A stretch of DNA of 29,188 nucleotides from JAYWXI01 sp036016955 (GCF_036016955.1 NZ_JAYWXI010000017.1:1-29188); one strand, 5' to 3'. Shown: positions 15,263 to 24,262, counted from the stretch's first letter. The notes: generated by a model from the sequence alone, not told the origin. Numbers and translations: made by a program.

Positions 15263-16900
15263 TTATTCGGGTAAGTAATACCTTCTATATGTTTTACCAC
15301 CAGTGTGCAATAAAACACCATCCTTTACCATTTCATAAATTGCCTTCCTTAAATCGGCTAACTCAACATCAACCAAACGTTTATGAATATCAGCAACTAA
15401 GCTATTAGGATAAGTTTTTAAATCTTCCAAAATTAAAGCTTTCAATCTATGAGGTTCTATTAATTTTAGAGTAGGTTTGATATTAATTTTTGAACTTGCT
15501 ATTAATTTAGGATTAATCATAAATTCTGTAGCTTTCTTTTGACCTCTTGTAATTAATATTTCTTGATCAACTAAACGATTAACATAAGACCTCATTCGGT
15601 CTTCATCGGATAATTGCAAAGATTTAGACAGTTGAGTAGATAATATTTTTTGTTCTCTAGCTACTATACCAATTGCAATAAATTCTTTTTGAGTAAGTTG
15701 ATAATTTTCAGCAATGAAATCTAAAAGTAAAACCGCCTCTGCATCTAATATTTTAGAATACTGAATGACTTTTGTAGTACTAAAATCATTTTCTATTATT
15801 GGGAAAGATTTTGAATCTCTACTTACTATTTCATAAATAAGATCATACCCACTTCCTTCACCTTCCATTAATTTTAAATCGTGTAAAACTCGAATAATAT
15901 CAGGATTTCTTCTAATGGATTTATGTAAAATATTAGTATTAGTAACGCCAAGAGGTAATCCTCCAGGATTAGTTATTTCAACCCTATCGGTATAAACCTT
16001 TATAAAAATATCACCCGAAATAGTATAGCTTTTATGAGCAATAGCATTAATTAATAATTCACGTAATAATCTTGGATCATAATGATAAACTTTATTTCTA
16101 AATAACCCTTGTGGAAATTCATCGTAGTATTTTAATTCAATCGCTTGTTTTTCAATGTCCTCAATTAAATGTTTAGGATTTAATAAACCATCGTTCCAGT
16201 CTTCTTTACGTATTTTTTTTTCAAACTCATCATATACTATATATTGAACATTAATAGGATAAACAAGTTTATTTCGTTGTAAAGGAGTACCTAACCATAA
16301 AATACCCAAATTGGTAAGTAAACCGTTGGAAATGAAATTATAATGTTCAATAATTTCTATATCAGTTTTTTGCTTAACAATATCTTTAACACGATCCGAT
16401 TTCCTAATTTCATTAGCAAACCATTCTATGTTTTCTAACGGAATTTGGCTTAGTGTAACTTTACGTTCTTGTAATTCCCATTTGAATGCATCACGTTCTG
16501 CTGCTAACGTTAAAACATCTTCGCTTCTTGCAGGATGACATTGATCACCCAAGCGAACAAATATTTTGCCTTCGGAAGTTGTAGCAATACTTCTTAATGA
16601 CGGTTGTATAATTAGCGAAAAATATTCACCGCCATTTTCATGTTCAATAATATCACCCTGAATAATACTTACATTAAAACAAAGAGTTCTTAATCTTGTT
16701 ATAGCATCATTAATTATTTTAATATCAATAATTTGATTTTTTGGTGGTTCTAATGTTTTATCTTCAATACCAATATAAATAATGCCACCTTGTGCATTTG
16801 CCAAACAAACACATGTAACTGATAGTTCTTTAACCCCCTTATCTCCAGTAGTTATTTTTTTTAAGGATTTATATTCTATAGTATTTTGCTCAACATTCAT
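15263..16900 (-). CDS. AlbA_2 (Schlafen-like) domain protein with C-terminal ATPase-fold region
   Basis: A 545-residue protein. N-terminal AlbA_2 domain (formerly 'divergent AAA-4'; about 5-130) is recognised by IEYKSLKK, then CLANAQGGIIYIGIED and a following IFVRLGDQ strand. The middle has the HATPase-like pattern ELLINAIAHKSY (281-292), ITNPGGLP (309-316) and EGEGSGYDLI (346-355), as in the RecG-like transcriptional regulators. The C-terminal 150 residues look like winged helices. Such proteins bind nucleic acids and often regulate or assist defence loci. It starts 13 bp after the SNF2 gene. Its coding DNA is more AT-rich than its neighbours. It may control mod through the repeats just downstream, or be an integral part of the system. 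Confidence 0.85.
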   Translation of the reverse strand: MNVEQNTIEYKSLKKITTGDKGVKELSVTCVCLANAQGGIIYIGIEDKTLEPPKNQIIDIKIINDAITRLRTLCFNVSIIQGDIIEHENGGEYFSLIIQPSLRSIATTSEGKIFVRLGDQCHPARSEDVLTLAAERDAFKWELQERKVTLSQIPLENIEWFANEIRKSDRVKDIVKQKTDIEIIEHYNFISNGLLTNLGILWLGTPLQRNKLVYPINVQYIVYDEFEKKIRKEDWNDGLLNPKHLIEDIEKQAIELKYYDEFPQGLFRNKVYHYDPRLLRELLINAIAHKSYTISGDIFIKVYTDRVEITNPGGLPLGVTNTNILHKSIRRNPDIIRVLHDLKLMEGEGSGYDLIYEIVSRDSKSFPIIENDFSTTKVIQYSKILDAEAVLLLDFIAENYQLTQKEFIAIGIVAREQKILSTQLSKSLQLSDEDRMRSYVNRLVDQEILITRGQKKATEFMINPKLIASSKINIKPTLKLIEPHRLKALILEDLKTYPNSLVADIHKRLVDVELADLRKAIYEMVKDGVLLHTGGKTYRRYYLPE

Positions 16901-16913
16901 ATTAACGGCAGTT

Positions 16914-19811
16914 TTATATAATATTCCATCGAATTGTAAATAATTCCGTTTCCGTGATACTTTGGTTTAATCTTTCTTCAATCTCAGACAAAAGATTTTC
17001 TTTTCTTTCATCCACTTCGTCTTGTGCTAAAAATAAACGTTTTCTTTTTTCAGAACGCTTATTTTCTAAATCTTTAATGGCTCTTTGGGCTTTTACTTTC
17101 GCTTCTATATTCATTGTTTTTTTAGCTTCAGCTTTACGAAGTTTTATTTCTGCATCTATATCTTTAATTTCCTTTTCAAGACTGATTTTCATGTCTTCTG
17201 CCCATTGATCGAGCTTATCCATTTCTACATCAAAGAAATCGTTGTTTTTAGATGCATTGGTATTAATAATATCTTGCTTGGTTGCAAAATGTAATTCGTT
17301 TAATTGCGTTTTGATACTCCTATCAATAACCACTTCTTGACCTTCTTTGGCATGTAATGAAAATAAACGCAAAGCCATTTCACTATCTAAAACTTCACCA
17401 TTATCTATACAAGCAGCTGCAATAATATAATCTTCTTTTTCGAAAGAATCTATTTCTACCTTCGTTACTAGCATCCATCCAGATTGACCGATGAATTGTT
17501 CTAAGTAAGCTATTTTTGTCGGCGAATTTGAATAATCAAAACTTAATTCTTTTGATGGCGTATCTAAACTTGATGCTTCCTTTATTAAATGTTGTGCTAA
17601 AGGATGCCCCACACGATACACATTCGTTTTTTCAGGAATTACCTTTTCGGACTTACGACCTTTTTCATCCGTTTTTAATATCATATAAGGACCAGCATTA
17701 ATAGCCAATGACTTATATGGATTATCTATTAATGTGAAAGTATAATCATCATTAAATCGAGCTTTTTCGGCTAACATAAATTGAGTTAACTTCCATAATT
17801 TTTCTTCAAATTTAGATAATGAAGCGGTAGTTTCTAAAAGATTCGCTTTTAGTTTTTCTCTTACTTCTTCATCAAAATTTTCTAATAAAGTAGATTTCGC
17901 TTGCTGTAAACGTTCTGTTATTTGTGGTTTTAATTCTTCTTGCAATTCATCAAATGCAGCTTTAATCTCTTCTGTTTTGCGACAATTTTGATAAATCATC
18001 GCAATACGCTTTTCAAAATCGACCCCACTACCAATAGCCCCTAAAACCTCATCTGATGCCCCAAAAACGCCATCAAATAATCTGAATTTTTGATCTAACA
18101 ATTCATACACCCTGATATCGGCTTCGTTCTTCTTATTCAAAAAATTCACGACAACAACATCATGCTTCTGCCCGTAACGATGACATCGCCCAATACGCTG
18201 CTCTATGCGCTGAGGATTCCAAGGCATATCATAATTTACAATTAACGAACAGAATTGCAAATTGATACCTTCCGCAGCCGCTTCCGTAGCAATCATAATG
18301 GTCGCTTCATTCTTGAAATAGTCTACCAATGCCGCACGCATATCGGCCGTTTTAGAACCGGTTACCTTATCTGACCCTTTATTCACCTGCAACCAGTCGC
18401 TACATATACGCTTCGATTTAGGATCATTGTTCACTCCGTTAAACAAAACCACTTTACCCTTATACCCTCTCGCTTCTAAAGTATTGTATAGAAAATCTTG
18501 AGTCCTTCTACTTTCTGTAAAAATTAAAGCTTTGTTATTAGCACCCAATTTTTCGAGTTCATTAAAACCTTTATCTAATGCAGTAAATAAATGTTCTGCT
18601 TTAGAATTTTTACGAATTACATGAGCTAAATCTCTAAAACGCTTTAAATCTGCTAATTCATTTTCTATGTTTACTAAATCTTCTGGCATGTAAATAATAT
18701 CTACAGTATCATCTAGTTCATCTTCGTCCCACTCATCTTGTAATTCATCAGCAGATTCGTAATCTGTATCAACTTCATCGAATAAATCGAATGCAGATTC
18801 TTTAAGTAATATATTTTCCAATCGTTTTACCAACGAATCCAGAGTCCCATATATCGCATACGAAGAAGAAGCCAACAATTTACGCAATATAAGCGTCATT
18901 AATTGACGTTGGCTATTAGGTAGTGCGTATAATTTTGGTCTTTGAAGATAATCTGATACAAAATCATATAATTGTTCTTCCTCCATAGTTGGAAAAAACT
19001 CTTCTACAATAGGAATTCTATTGGTGTAATTAATGTATTCCAATACCTGTTTTCTTAATGTACGATGACAAACCGGCTGAATTCTATTGCGTAGAGCTTC
19101 GTAATTTTCTTCATCAACAATACGTGAGTACTGCGATTTAAAACTTTTCAAATCACCAAATACATAATCGTCAATAATAGATACTAAACCATATAATTCT
19201 AAAATAGAATTCTGTAAAGGCGTAGCGGTTAAAAGCACTTTTTTGAAAGGATGTAGTGCTTCTTTTATTACATTAGCTGTTTTGTTGGAAGGTTTATATA
19301 CATTACGTAAACGATGAGCTTCATCAATAATTACTAAATCCCAATTGGTTTGTTGTATATAAGGGACTTTCGTTTTGGCAAATTGATAGGAACAGATAAT
19401 TATACCATCCTCTTGATTGAAGGGGTTTAAATTCCCTTTTTTAATTTCTTCGTTAAATGACTTTGTTTCTAATATTATTGATGGCAAAAAGAATTTGTCT
19501 AGTAATTCTTGATTCCATTGTTTGCGTAAATTAGAAGGAGCAATAATTAATAATTTTCTTTTACGCTCTGCCCATTTTTGAGATAAAATAATGCCAGCTT
19601 CAATAGTTTTACCCAATCCAACTTCATCTGCTAAAATAGCCCCTTTAGACAATGGCGACTGAAAAGCAAATAACGCCGCATCTACTTGATGTGGGTTTAA
19701 ATCAACTTGGGCATCTTGTAAAGATGCCACAAATTTTCCCACACTATCTGATGGTAAACGACGCGTTATATCATGTGCAAAATACTTTGCGTGAAAGTTA
19801 GAAAACTCCAT
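16914..19811 (-). CDS. SNF2/HepA-family helicase
   Basis: A 965-residue SF2 translocase of the SNF2 type, closest in pattern to HepA/RapA. Seen: ADEVGLGKTIEAG (Walker A, 61-73), DEAH (163-166), TATPLQNS (195-202), the second RecA lobe with KALIFTESRRTQDFL and MIATEAAAEGINLQF, and motif VI QRIGRCHRYGQ (538-548). A very acidic insert (about 345-372) lies between the lobes. The C-terminal 130 residues are Lys/Glu-rich and probably coiled coil. It lacks a nuclease motif. It heads the cluster with AlbA_2, mod and res and ends 13 bp before the AlbA_2 start. SNF2 helicases with methylases are known in phage-defence systems such as DISARM, but the other DISARM genes are absent. Confidence 0.92.
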   Translation of the reverse strand: MEFSNFHAKYFAHDITRRLPSDSVGKFVASLQDAQVDLNPHQVDAALFAFQSPLSKGAILADEVGLGKTIEAGIILSQKWAERKRKLLIIAPSNLRKQWNQELLDKFFLPSIILETKSFNEEIKKGNLNPFNQEDGIIICSYQFAKTKVPYIQQTNWDLVIIDEAHRLRNVYKPSNKTANVIKEALHPFKKVLLTATPLQNSILELYGLVSIIDDYVFGDLKSFKSQYSRIVDEENYEALRNRIQPVCHRTLRKQVLEYINYTNRIPIVEEFFPTMEEEQLYDFVSDYLQRPKLYALPNSQRQLMTLILRKLLASSSYAIYGTLDSLVKRLENILLKESAFDLFDEVDTDYESADELQDEWDEDELDDTVDIIYMPEDLVNIENELADLKRFRDLAHVIRKNSKAEHLFTALDKGFNELEKLGANNKALIFTESRRTQDFLYNTLEARGYKGKVVLFNGVNNDPKSKRICSDWLQVNKGSDKVTGSKTADMRAALVDYFKNEATIMIATEAAAEGINLQFCSLIVNYDMPWNPQRIEQRIGRCHRYGQKHDVVVVNFLNKKNEADIRVYELLDQKFRLFDGVFGASDEVLGAIGSGVDFEKRIAMIYQNCRKTEEIKAAFDELQEELKPQITERLQQAKSTLLENFDEEVREKLKANLLETTASLSKFEEKLWKLTQFMLAEKARFNDDYTFTLIDNPYKSLAINAGPYMILKTDEKGRKSEKVIPEKTNVYRVGHPLAQHLIKEASSLDTPSKELSFDYSNSPTKIAYLEQFIGQSGWMLVTKVEIDSFEKEDYIIAAACIDNGEVLDSEMALRLFSLHAKEGQEVVIDRSIKTQLNELHFATKQDIINTNASKNNDFFDVEMDKLDQWAEDMKISLEKEIKDIDAEIKLRKAEAKKTMNIEAKVKAQRAIKDLENKRSEKRKRLFLAQDEVDERKENLLSEIEERLNQSITETELFTIRWNII

Positions 19812-20222
19812 TAAAATCCGTACTTAACTTGTATTATCCTTTTTTAAAGGCGTTAAAGATAAGCATTATTTAAATCCTAACCTATAACTTCCCCCCACCA
19901 TCCGGAGGAACTCCAACAATATTTTTAACTTAAACCCCTCTTTTTCTTCCATGACAATTAAAATGAGGAGTAGGATCCACTACACTCCCCTTCCTTAACT
20001 CTGCCAATTTTCAGGTCGAAATATGCAATCTAATGCGACAAAAAATCTAAAACAAGCCTAATAATAGTTTTTTGTCGCAAGACTTCACTCTAAGCCATTC
20101 GATTGATTGTAGCCTAATCGAAAAAGTACATTCAATAAATTAAGCGTTTGACTTTTTGATTTCGGTAAGCAAAAAAACAGTTCCCAAAAGATCATTTAGA
20201 TAATTCCTTCTATCTATGCGAG
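19812..20222. other. Intergenic region with inverted repeats
   Basis: About 410 bp without a convincing gene. It contains a 12-bp perfect inverted repeat at 20034-20079 (listed separately), and a 7-bp repeat TTCGATT/AATCGAA near 20097-20123. A near -7 element (TATCTTTA on the minus strand, about 19851-19858) could serve the SNF2 gene. A short open stretch on the minus strand (about 24 codons ending near 19934) may be a gene remnant, but I cannot identify it. Confidence 0.4.
20034..20079. repeat. 12-bp perfect inverted repeat with 22-nt spacer
   Basis: TGCGACAAAAAA (20034-20045) and TTTTTTGTCGCA (20068-20079). The GC part is on the outside and the A/T run on the inside, which is the reverse of an intrinsic terminator. 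It could be an operator, a transposon scar or a hairpin in a leader. Confidence 0.6.
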
Positions 20223-20546
20223 TCATTTTAAAGGATTTAATTTTGGATCTGCAGATTTTATCAATTTAATTTTTAAATCAATATCGTCAAAGTTTTGTAC
20301 AACAGACGCAATATCGTCATTCACTTTACCCAGCATCATTTGCGCTTTCTCTTGCTGAACAGCCTGCTCCAAAGACATGGCAAATAATGATAAACCATTA
20401 TAATCTATTTGAATCAGATCCATTTTCAATAATTCCAAATTAAAAAAAACTTCCAACTGAGATTTAGGGACGATAGCTTTTGACCAAACCTGATCGTTTT
20501 TAATCCATCCTCTTTTAATGAATTTTCTAATCCTAAAACGGATCAT
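20223..20546 (-). CDS. Small protein of unknown function
   Basis: A 107-residue protein from the ATG at 20546; a TTG four codons upstream is the only longer start. The N-terminus is strongly basic (MIRFRIRKFIKRGWIK), the middle mixed, and the C-terminal half acidic and helical (EQAVQQEKAQMMLGKVNDD...), ending in Lys/Pro. No motif recognised. It stands alone, about 140 bp from the ABC-3C-like operon and 410 bp from the SNF2 gene, so it belongs clearly to neither. It could be a fragment of a larger protein. Confidence 0.5.
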   Translation of the reverse strand: MIRFRIRKFIKRGWIKNDQVWSKAIVPKSQLEVFFNLELLKMDLIQIDYNGLSLFAMSLEQAVQQEKAQMMLGKVNDDIASVVQNFDDIDLKIKLIKSADPKLNPLK

Positions 20547-20684
20547 TTTCCGATACAAAAAGTAAAGTTATTAAGATAATTACCTAATAGTCAACTATTT
20601 ACCAGTTATTGTATTATTAAAAAATGTAAAACAGCAACAAATATTAAGAAAACAAAGGATTATGAAGTGAAAAATTGAGATAAT

Positions 20685-21347
20685 TTAATTCGATAATGTA
20701 CTTATCATTTTTTCTGTTAATTGAATTATTTCTTGTGCTTTTGGAGTAGCCAATGTTCCTATAATTCCCCCTGATGCACCTATAAGAATTTCCTTAACAG
20801 ATTGCAATGATACTTTTAAAATAGTTTTCTTTGGTTTTGGAGATTTCGTTTGTTGCTTGATTGTTTCAATATCTGCTAACAACTCACTTTGAATGTCTTT
20901 GTCTGTAATATCTTTATTTACAAAGTCTGTCAGTTTTTCAATATAATTTTCAATATTTGTGATAGTATCAAATGCTACTATATTATTTATTGTTGAATTG
21001 TTTGTAGCTTGTTGTATAGCTCCACCATTCATATTCTCAATATGGATAGTATTGTACTGACTGAAAGGCAGAAAATGCTCTGTTGGTTGGTCTGGCTCGC
21101 TTAATGCTTCTTCGACTTCAACAATTCCCAAATGAGTAATTGAAAAGCCTCCTCCCAAAGTCATTGATTTGAGTAATCCTTCTCCTTCTAAATAGTCAAA
21201 AATGGAGGAGGTTTCTTCTCTTGTAAAGTTTAAATATTTTCCGATTTCCCACATATTGAAGATATAACCTTCTTCTCCATTACTTTCTTCATAAATAGTT
21301 TTCAGAAAAATAAATCTATCGTGTTTTTTCTTTTGTATCGTATTCAT
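20685..21347 (-). CDS. Winged-helix protein, fourth gene of the ABC-3C-like operon
   Basis: A 220-residue protein. Residues 8-85 look like a winged helix (IFNMWEIGKYLNFTREETSS, then IFDYLEGEGLLKSMTLGGG and a beta wing). Next comes an Asn-rich linker with GGAIQQATNNSTINN, a motif I associate with linkers in bacterial conflict and sensor proteins. A helical stretch follows (about 128-170), then a Gly-rich hydrophobic segment (ILIGASGGIIGTLATP) near the C-terminus that could insert in or contact the membrane. It starts only 6 bp after the DUF2326 gene, so it is almost certainly co-expressed with it. It is not one of the three standard ABC-3C components I know. A regulator, sensor or second effector are all possible. 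Confidence 0.75.
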   Translation of the reverse strand: MNTIQKKKHDRFIFLKTIYEESNGEEGYIFNMWEIGKYLNFTREETSSIFDYLEGEGLLKSMTLGGGFSITHLGIVEVEEALSEPDQPTEHFLPFSQYNTIHIENMNGGAIQQATNNSTINNIVAFDTITNIENYIEKLTDFVNKDITDKDIQSELLADIETIKQQTKSPKPKKTILKVSLQSVKEILIGASGGIIGTLATPKAQEIIQLTEKMISTLSN

Positions 21348-21353
21348 TTGGAA

Positions 21354-23051
21354 TTACAATTTGAACAATTTATTATCTTGGGATAATGATAATACTTCGT
21401 ATTGACTAACATCAATATTAGCAGGTACTTTATCTCTCAAAATCGGAACTATATACTGTCCGTTTATACTATTAGCCACCTCAACCAATGTATTTAACTG
21501 ATTATCGTGAATATTTTCTAATTGGTCGTGTAATACGAAGTGTAAGCATCGTATATCTAAATCATCAGCAAACTGAATATATGCAAAGTCAAATGCAGCT
21601 ATTTGCCCTTTTTTCTTACCTGTACTTGGATTTCCCTCAACATTTGTTACAATCAAATCATAACCAATATCTTTCTGAATAGGTGTAAGGATATAATTTT
21701 CATCATAAAGTATTTCAGACATTTTGGTAAAATACTTGTTGAATTGAGTAACTCTACTTTTAATCAACTCGTCGTTTGAAGTAATATCCTCGATAATCAA
21801 ATTTAGTTCACTCTCAATTCGTTCTAATTTTTCATTAGAAACCTCCCAAAGTCGTTTTTGCTCTTCTAAATTACCTTTACGTTCAAATTGTTTGTTCAGC
21901 TCTGTAACAATTTTTTCTAAATCTTCTGCTACTCCTGATTTTTGAATTTTAGCGGTTAAGTCATACTCCTGATTACGTAATCTGCTTAAATCCGCTCTCA
22001 ATGATTGTAACTTTTGTTCCAAATCAGGTAATTCTTTTGTTATATATTCTAATTTTTCAGAAATTAAATCATTGTGAAATTTTAATGTTTCTTCAAAAGT
22101 AACCTGAATGTTAGGAATTAAAGCATTTGCTCTATCATATAAACTTTTTATCTGACTGGTATTGATATTTGTGTACTCTTGTTCTAAATCTGTTTTGCTT
22201 TCAATGATTAAATCCCTTCTTACTTCTAATTGACTAATTCCAGAAGCAACTCGGTTTAAATTATACTTAACTTGGTTAAGTTTTTCTATATCTTCATTAT
22301 AATTCTCATTGAGGTTAAAGTTTTTCTTTTGTTCCTCAAACTCTTTTATCTTATCATTGTGAAAAGCTAATTTTTGTTCGATTAAAGCAAGTTCTCCTTC
22401 TTTCTTTAACCTTCTACGAAATCTGTTTTCATTTCTCCTCTCTTCTGCCAGATTCCGTTTTTCTTCCTGATTGTCTGTGTTAATTCCGAGCCAAAACAAA
22501 TACAAAGCCTCGTAAACTTCATTACTTACAAATGCACCAAGAACTTTAACGATGTTATTCATTCTATCCTTATCAATTCGGATGTTCTTTGATATGATTT
22601 GTCTGAAAGTAGGTTTATCCACTTCTGTTTTAAAGACCAGCTTCTTTAGTTCAGAATCAAAATCCTTAGTCTGAATATTTTCATTATTGATTTTTAAGAC
22701 TTTTTTCTTTCTGTCCAAAAAATTACGTTGAATAATAACTTTTTCACTACTCTCGTCTTCTAAATCTTCTACTAATTCAAGAGTGATTAAAACTTCTGTA
22801 TCAATTAAAAAGTTTTGAATGGTTGTGTTCGGTTGATTAGAAAATTCGGTGTCTTTATAAATACTTTCTCCTTTTGAACCTAAACAATAATCAATTAACC
22901 GCAATACAGTAGTCTTACCTACATTGTTACCTGTGGTTTGCTGGGTTTGGCTCTCTGGAGTTTCATCTACGATAAGGTTTATTCCCTTTTTAAAAAGAAT
23001 ATCCCGAATCACTCCCGTTTTGTTCTCTATGATTAACCGCTTTAAAAACAT
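21354..23051 (-). CDS. SMC-like ATPase with DUF2326 domain (ABC-3C ATPase)
   Basis: A 565-residue ABC/SMC-type ATPase. The N-terminal lobe has Walker A GNNVGKTT (41-48) followed by VLRLIDYCLG. A long coiled coil spans about 200-430 (many E, K, L, Q heptads). The C-terminal DUF2326 lobe includes GKKKGQIAAFDFAYIQFA and CLHFVLHDQLENI, the expected Walker B region. DUF2326 proteins are the ATPases of many ABC-three-component systems, where they are thought to sense foreign DNA or replication structures and license the effector. The start overlaps the middle-component gene by 10 bp. The 220-residue winged-helix gene follows after 6 bp. Confidence 0.88.
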   Translation of the reverse strand: MFLKRLIIENKTGVIRDILFKKGINLIVDETPESQTQQTTGNNVGKTTVLRLIDYCLGSKGESIYKDTEFSNQPNTTIQNFLIDTEVLITLELVEDLEDESSEKVIIQRNFLDRKKKVLKINNENIQTKDFDSELKKLVFKTEVDKPTFRQIISKNIRIDKDRMNNIVKVLGAFVSNEVYEALYLFWLGINTDNQEEKRNLAEERRNENRFRRRLKKEGELALIEQKLAFHNDKIKEFEEQKKNFNLNENYNEDIEKLNQVKYNLNRVASGISQLEVRRDLIIESKTDLEQEYTNINTSQIKSLYDRANALIPNIQVTFEETLKFHNDLISEKLEYITKELPDLEQKLQSLRADLSRLRNQEYDLTAKIQKSGVAEDLEKIVTELNKQFERKGNLEEQKRLWEVSNEKLERIESELNLIIEDITSNDELIKSRVTQFNKYFTKMSEILYDENYILTPIQKDIGYDLIVTNVEGNPSTGKKKGQIAAFDFAYIQFADDLDIRCLHFVLHDQLENIHDNQLNTLVEVANSINGQYIVPILRDKVPANIDVSQYEVLSLSQDNKLFKL

Positions 23052-23275
23052 CTCTCCAATAAACCTTTCTTACCTTTTTTTAATACTCCTAAAATAAATA
23101 ACCAATCTAATACCAATGAAAATAAATTGATAGAAATACTATGGTTCTTGCTCAAACTGTGATATAATTCAAAATAATCAAATTCTGTTTTATTTGAGAG
23201 GTCTAATATCTCTATTACTTTTCCTCCCAGATAATACAAATCTCTTTCAGGGCTTGTATTTTTATTAACTATCAT
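23042..23275 (-). CDS. ABC-3C middle component (small winged-helix-like protein)
   Basis: A 77-residue protein beginning MIVNKNTSPERDLYYLGGKVIEIL, then FDYFELYHSLSKNHSISINLF and LDWLFILGVLKKGKKGLLE. The order 'nucleotide-near start, LYYLG-x-V, helix, LDWLFILG' matches what I remember of middle component 6 (ABC-3C_MC6) of ABC-three-component systems. Such proteins link the ATPase to the effector. It overlaps the HNH gene by 4 bp (ATGA) and the ATPase gene by 10 bp, so all three are translationally coupled. The MC6 subtype is from memory and should be tested. Confidence 0.8.
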   Translation of the reverse strand: MIVNKNTSPERDLYYLGGKVIEILDLSNKTEFDYFELYHSLSKNHSISINLFSLVLDWLFILGVLKKGKKGLLERCF

Positions 23276-24102
23276 TGTTTCGGAGGTTCTTCTAAAATAC
23301 TACATCTCATAAAAGCATCAACCAAAATCACGTACAAACTAATCTGAATTGCTTCAATAGGTAAATCTGTATTTTTGTTACTACTACTTTCAATTATTTC
23401 CCAAAGTTTAGCTTGCACATTCTCAATTATGTTGTCTGCGTTAGCTCTAATTTGGTCAATGTTATTATATTTTCCTTTCTCTAAAAGGTAAGCACTTTTT
23501 ATATTATGCAAAACAAATTCTTTTCTTGTCGAACCTTGTTTTTCAATCTCCTCATAAACCTTGTTTAACCGACCTTGATAAACCCTATATTCTTCTATGA
23601 TTGCTTTGTAACGTATAACATTGTTATAAAGTATTTTTTCTTCTGGGTCTGGAGCAGATAAGGGGTCATTGACATTTGCACCATTAAAAATACTACTTCC
23701 TAAACTTCCAATAACAATATTTAAAGCAGACGGATTTTTTGTTATTAGATTTTGTCCAGATAGTTTTTGCAATACATCTTCTTCGTGATTCCGTTTCATT
23801 TCTCTTAAAACATTAACCGTGTACTTTTCAGGGTTGTTCGTCTCAATATGATGATTTGGACAAAGTAATAAAAGGTTATTATAATCAGCTCTTTCTTTGC
23901 TTGTCATATTTGGATTATACCTGTCCGCTTTGTGTGTGTTTTGGTTAGCATCTTCAATATGGCATATATTGGAAAAATTTGTATCATCTTCCCAATTTAA
24001 AAACATTACATCACAATTAGGAAATGCACATCTATTTCCAGATAAAGCATACAATTTTTTAATTGTTAGTACAGAGTATTGTCTTGCTTTTTTGTCTGCC
24101 AT
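23272..24102 (-). CDS. HNH nuclease effector of the ABC-3C system
   Basis: A 276-residue protein. The N-terminal 110 residues form an HNH nuclease: zinc cysteines in CAFPNC (25, 30), the catalytic histidine in ICHIED (His48), then NNLLLLCPNHH (Asn75/76, Cys81, His84/85) and the closing helix VLREMKRNHEED. A linker with LGSSIFNGANVND follows, then a helical C-terminal domain (about 160-276) without a recognised motif, likely the domain that docks on the middle component. In ABC-3C systems the nuclease is the toxic effector released when the ATPase is triggered. First gene of the operon, with a promoter/operator-like sequence about 70-95 bp upstream. Confidence 0.88.
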   Translation of the reverse strand: MADKKARQYSVLTIKKLYALSGNRCAFPNCDVMFLNWEDDTNFSNICHIEDANQNTHKADRYNPNMTSKERADYNNLLLLCPNHHIETNNPEKYTVNVLREMKRNHEEDVLQKLSGQNLITKNPSALNIVIGSLGSSIFNGANVNDPLSAPDPEEKILYNNVIRYKAIIEEYRVYQGRLNKVYEEIEKQGSTRKEFVLHNIKSAYLLEKGKYNNIDQIRANADNIIENVQAKLWEIIESSSNKNTDLPIEAIQISLYVILVDAFMRCSILEEPPKQ

Positions 24103-24171
24103 TATAATTCCAAATCTATTTTAACGTGCCTATCAAACCCTTTCTCTACGATTTCCTTTCAAGGTTTGGAC

Positions 24172-24197
24172 TTGCAAAAATGCAAGTTACAAATGTA
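24172..24197 (-). promoter_or_regulatory. Promoter and operator-like palindrome before the HNH gene
   Basis: On the minus strand TACATTTG (24197-24190) is a perfect -7 element. Just downstream, over the expected transcription start, lies an inverted repeat with arms ACTTGCA and TGCAAGT separated by a short A/T spacer (about 24172-24187). A palindrome at the start site is a typical place for a repressor. No clear TTG is found about 20 bp upstream. Confidence 0.4.
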
Positions 24198-24262
24198 ATC
24201 TAAAAATTGCAATAAAAAATAGAGCTATTTCAGATTATTTTTAGGAGCATTTAGCTTAAACA

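Noticed and set aside
16914..19811. DISARM or BREX system
   Set aside because: There is a SNF2 helicase and a methylase, but no DrmA/DrmB/DrmC, PglZ, BrxC or BrxL-like gene in the window.
20097..20123. TTCGATT/AATCGAA hairpin as terminator
   Set aside because: On the plus strand it is followed by A, not T; on the minus strand the T run lies before it.
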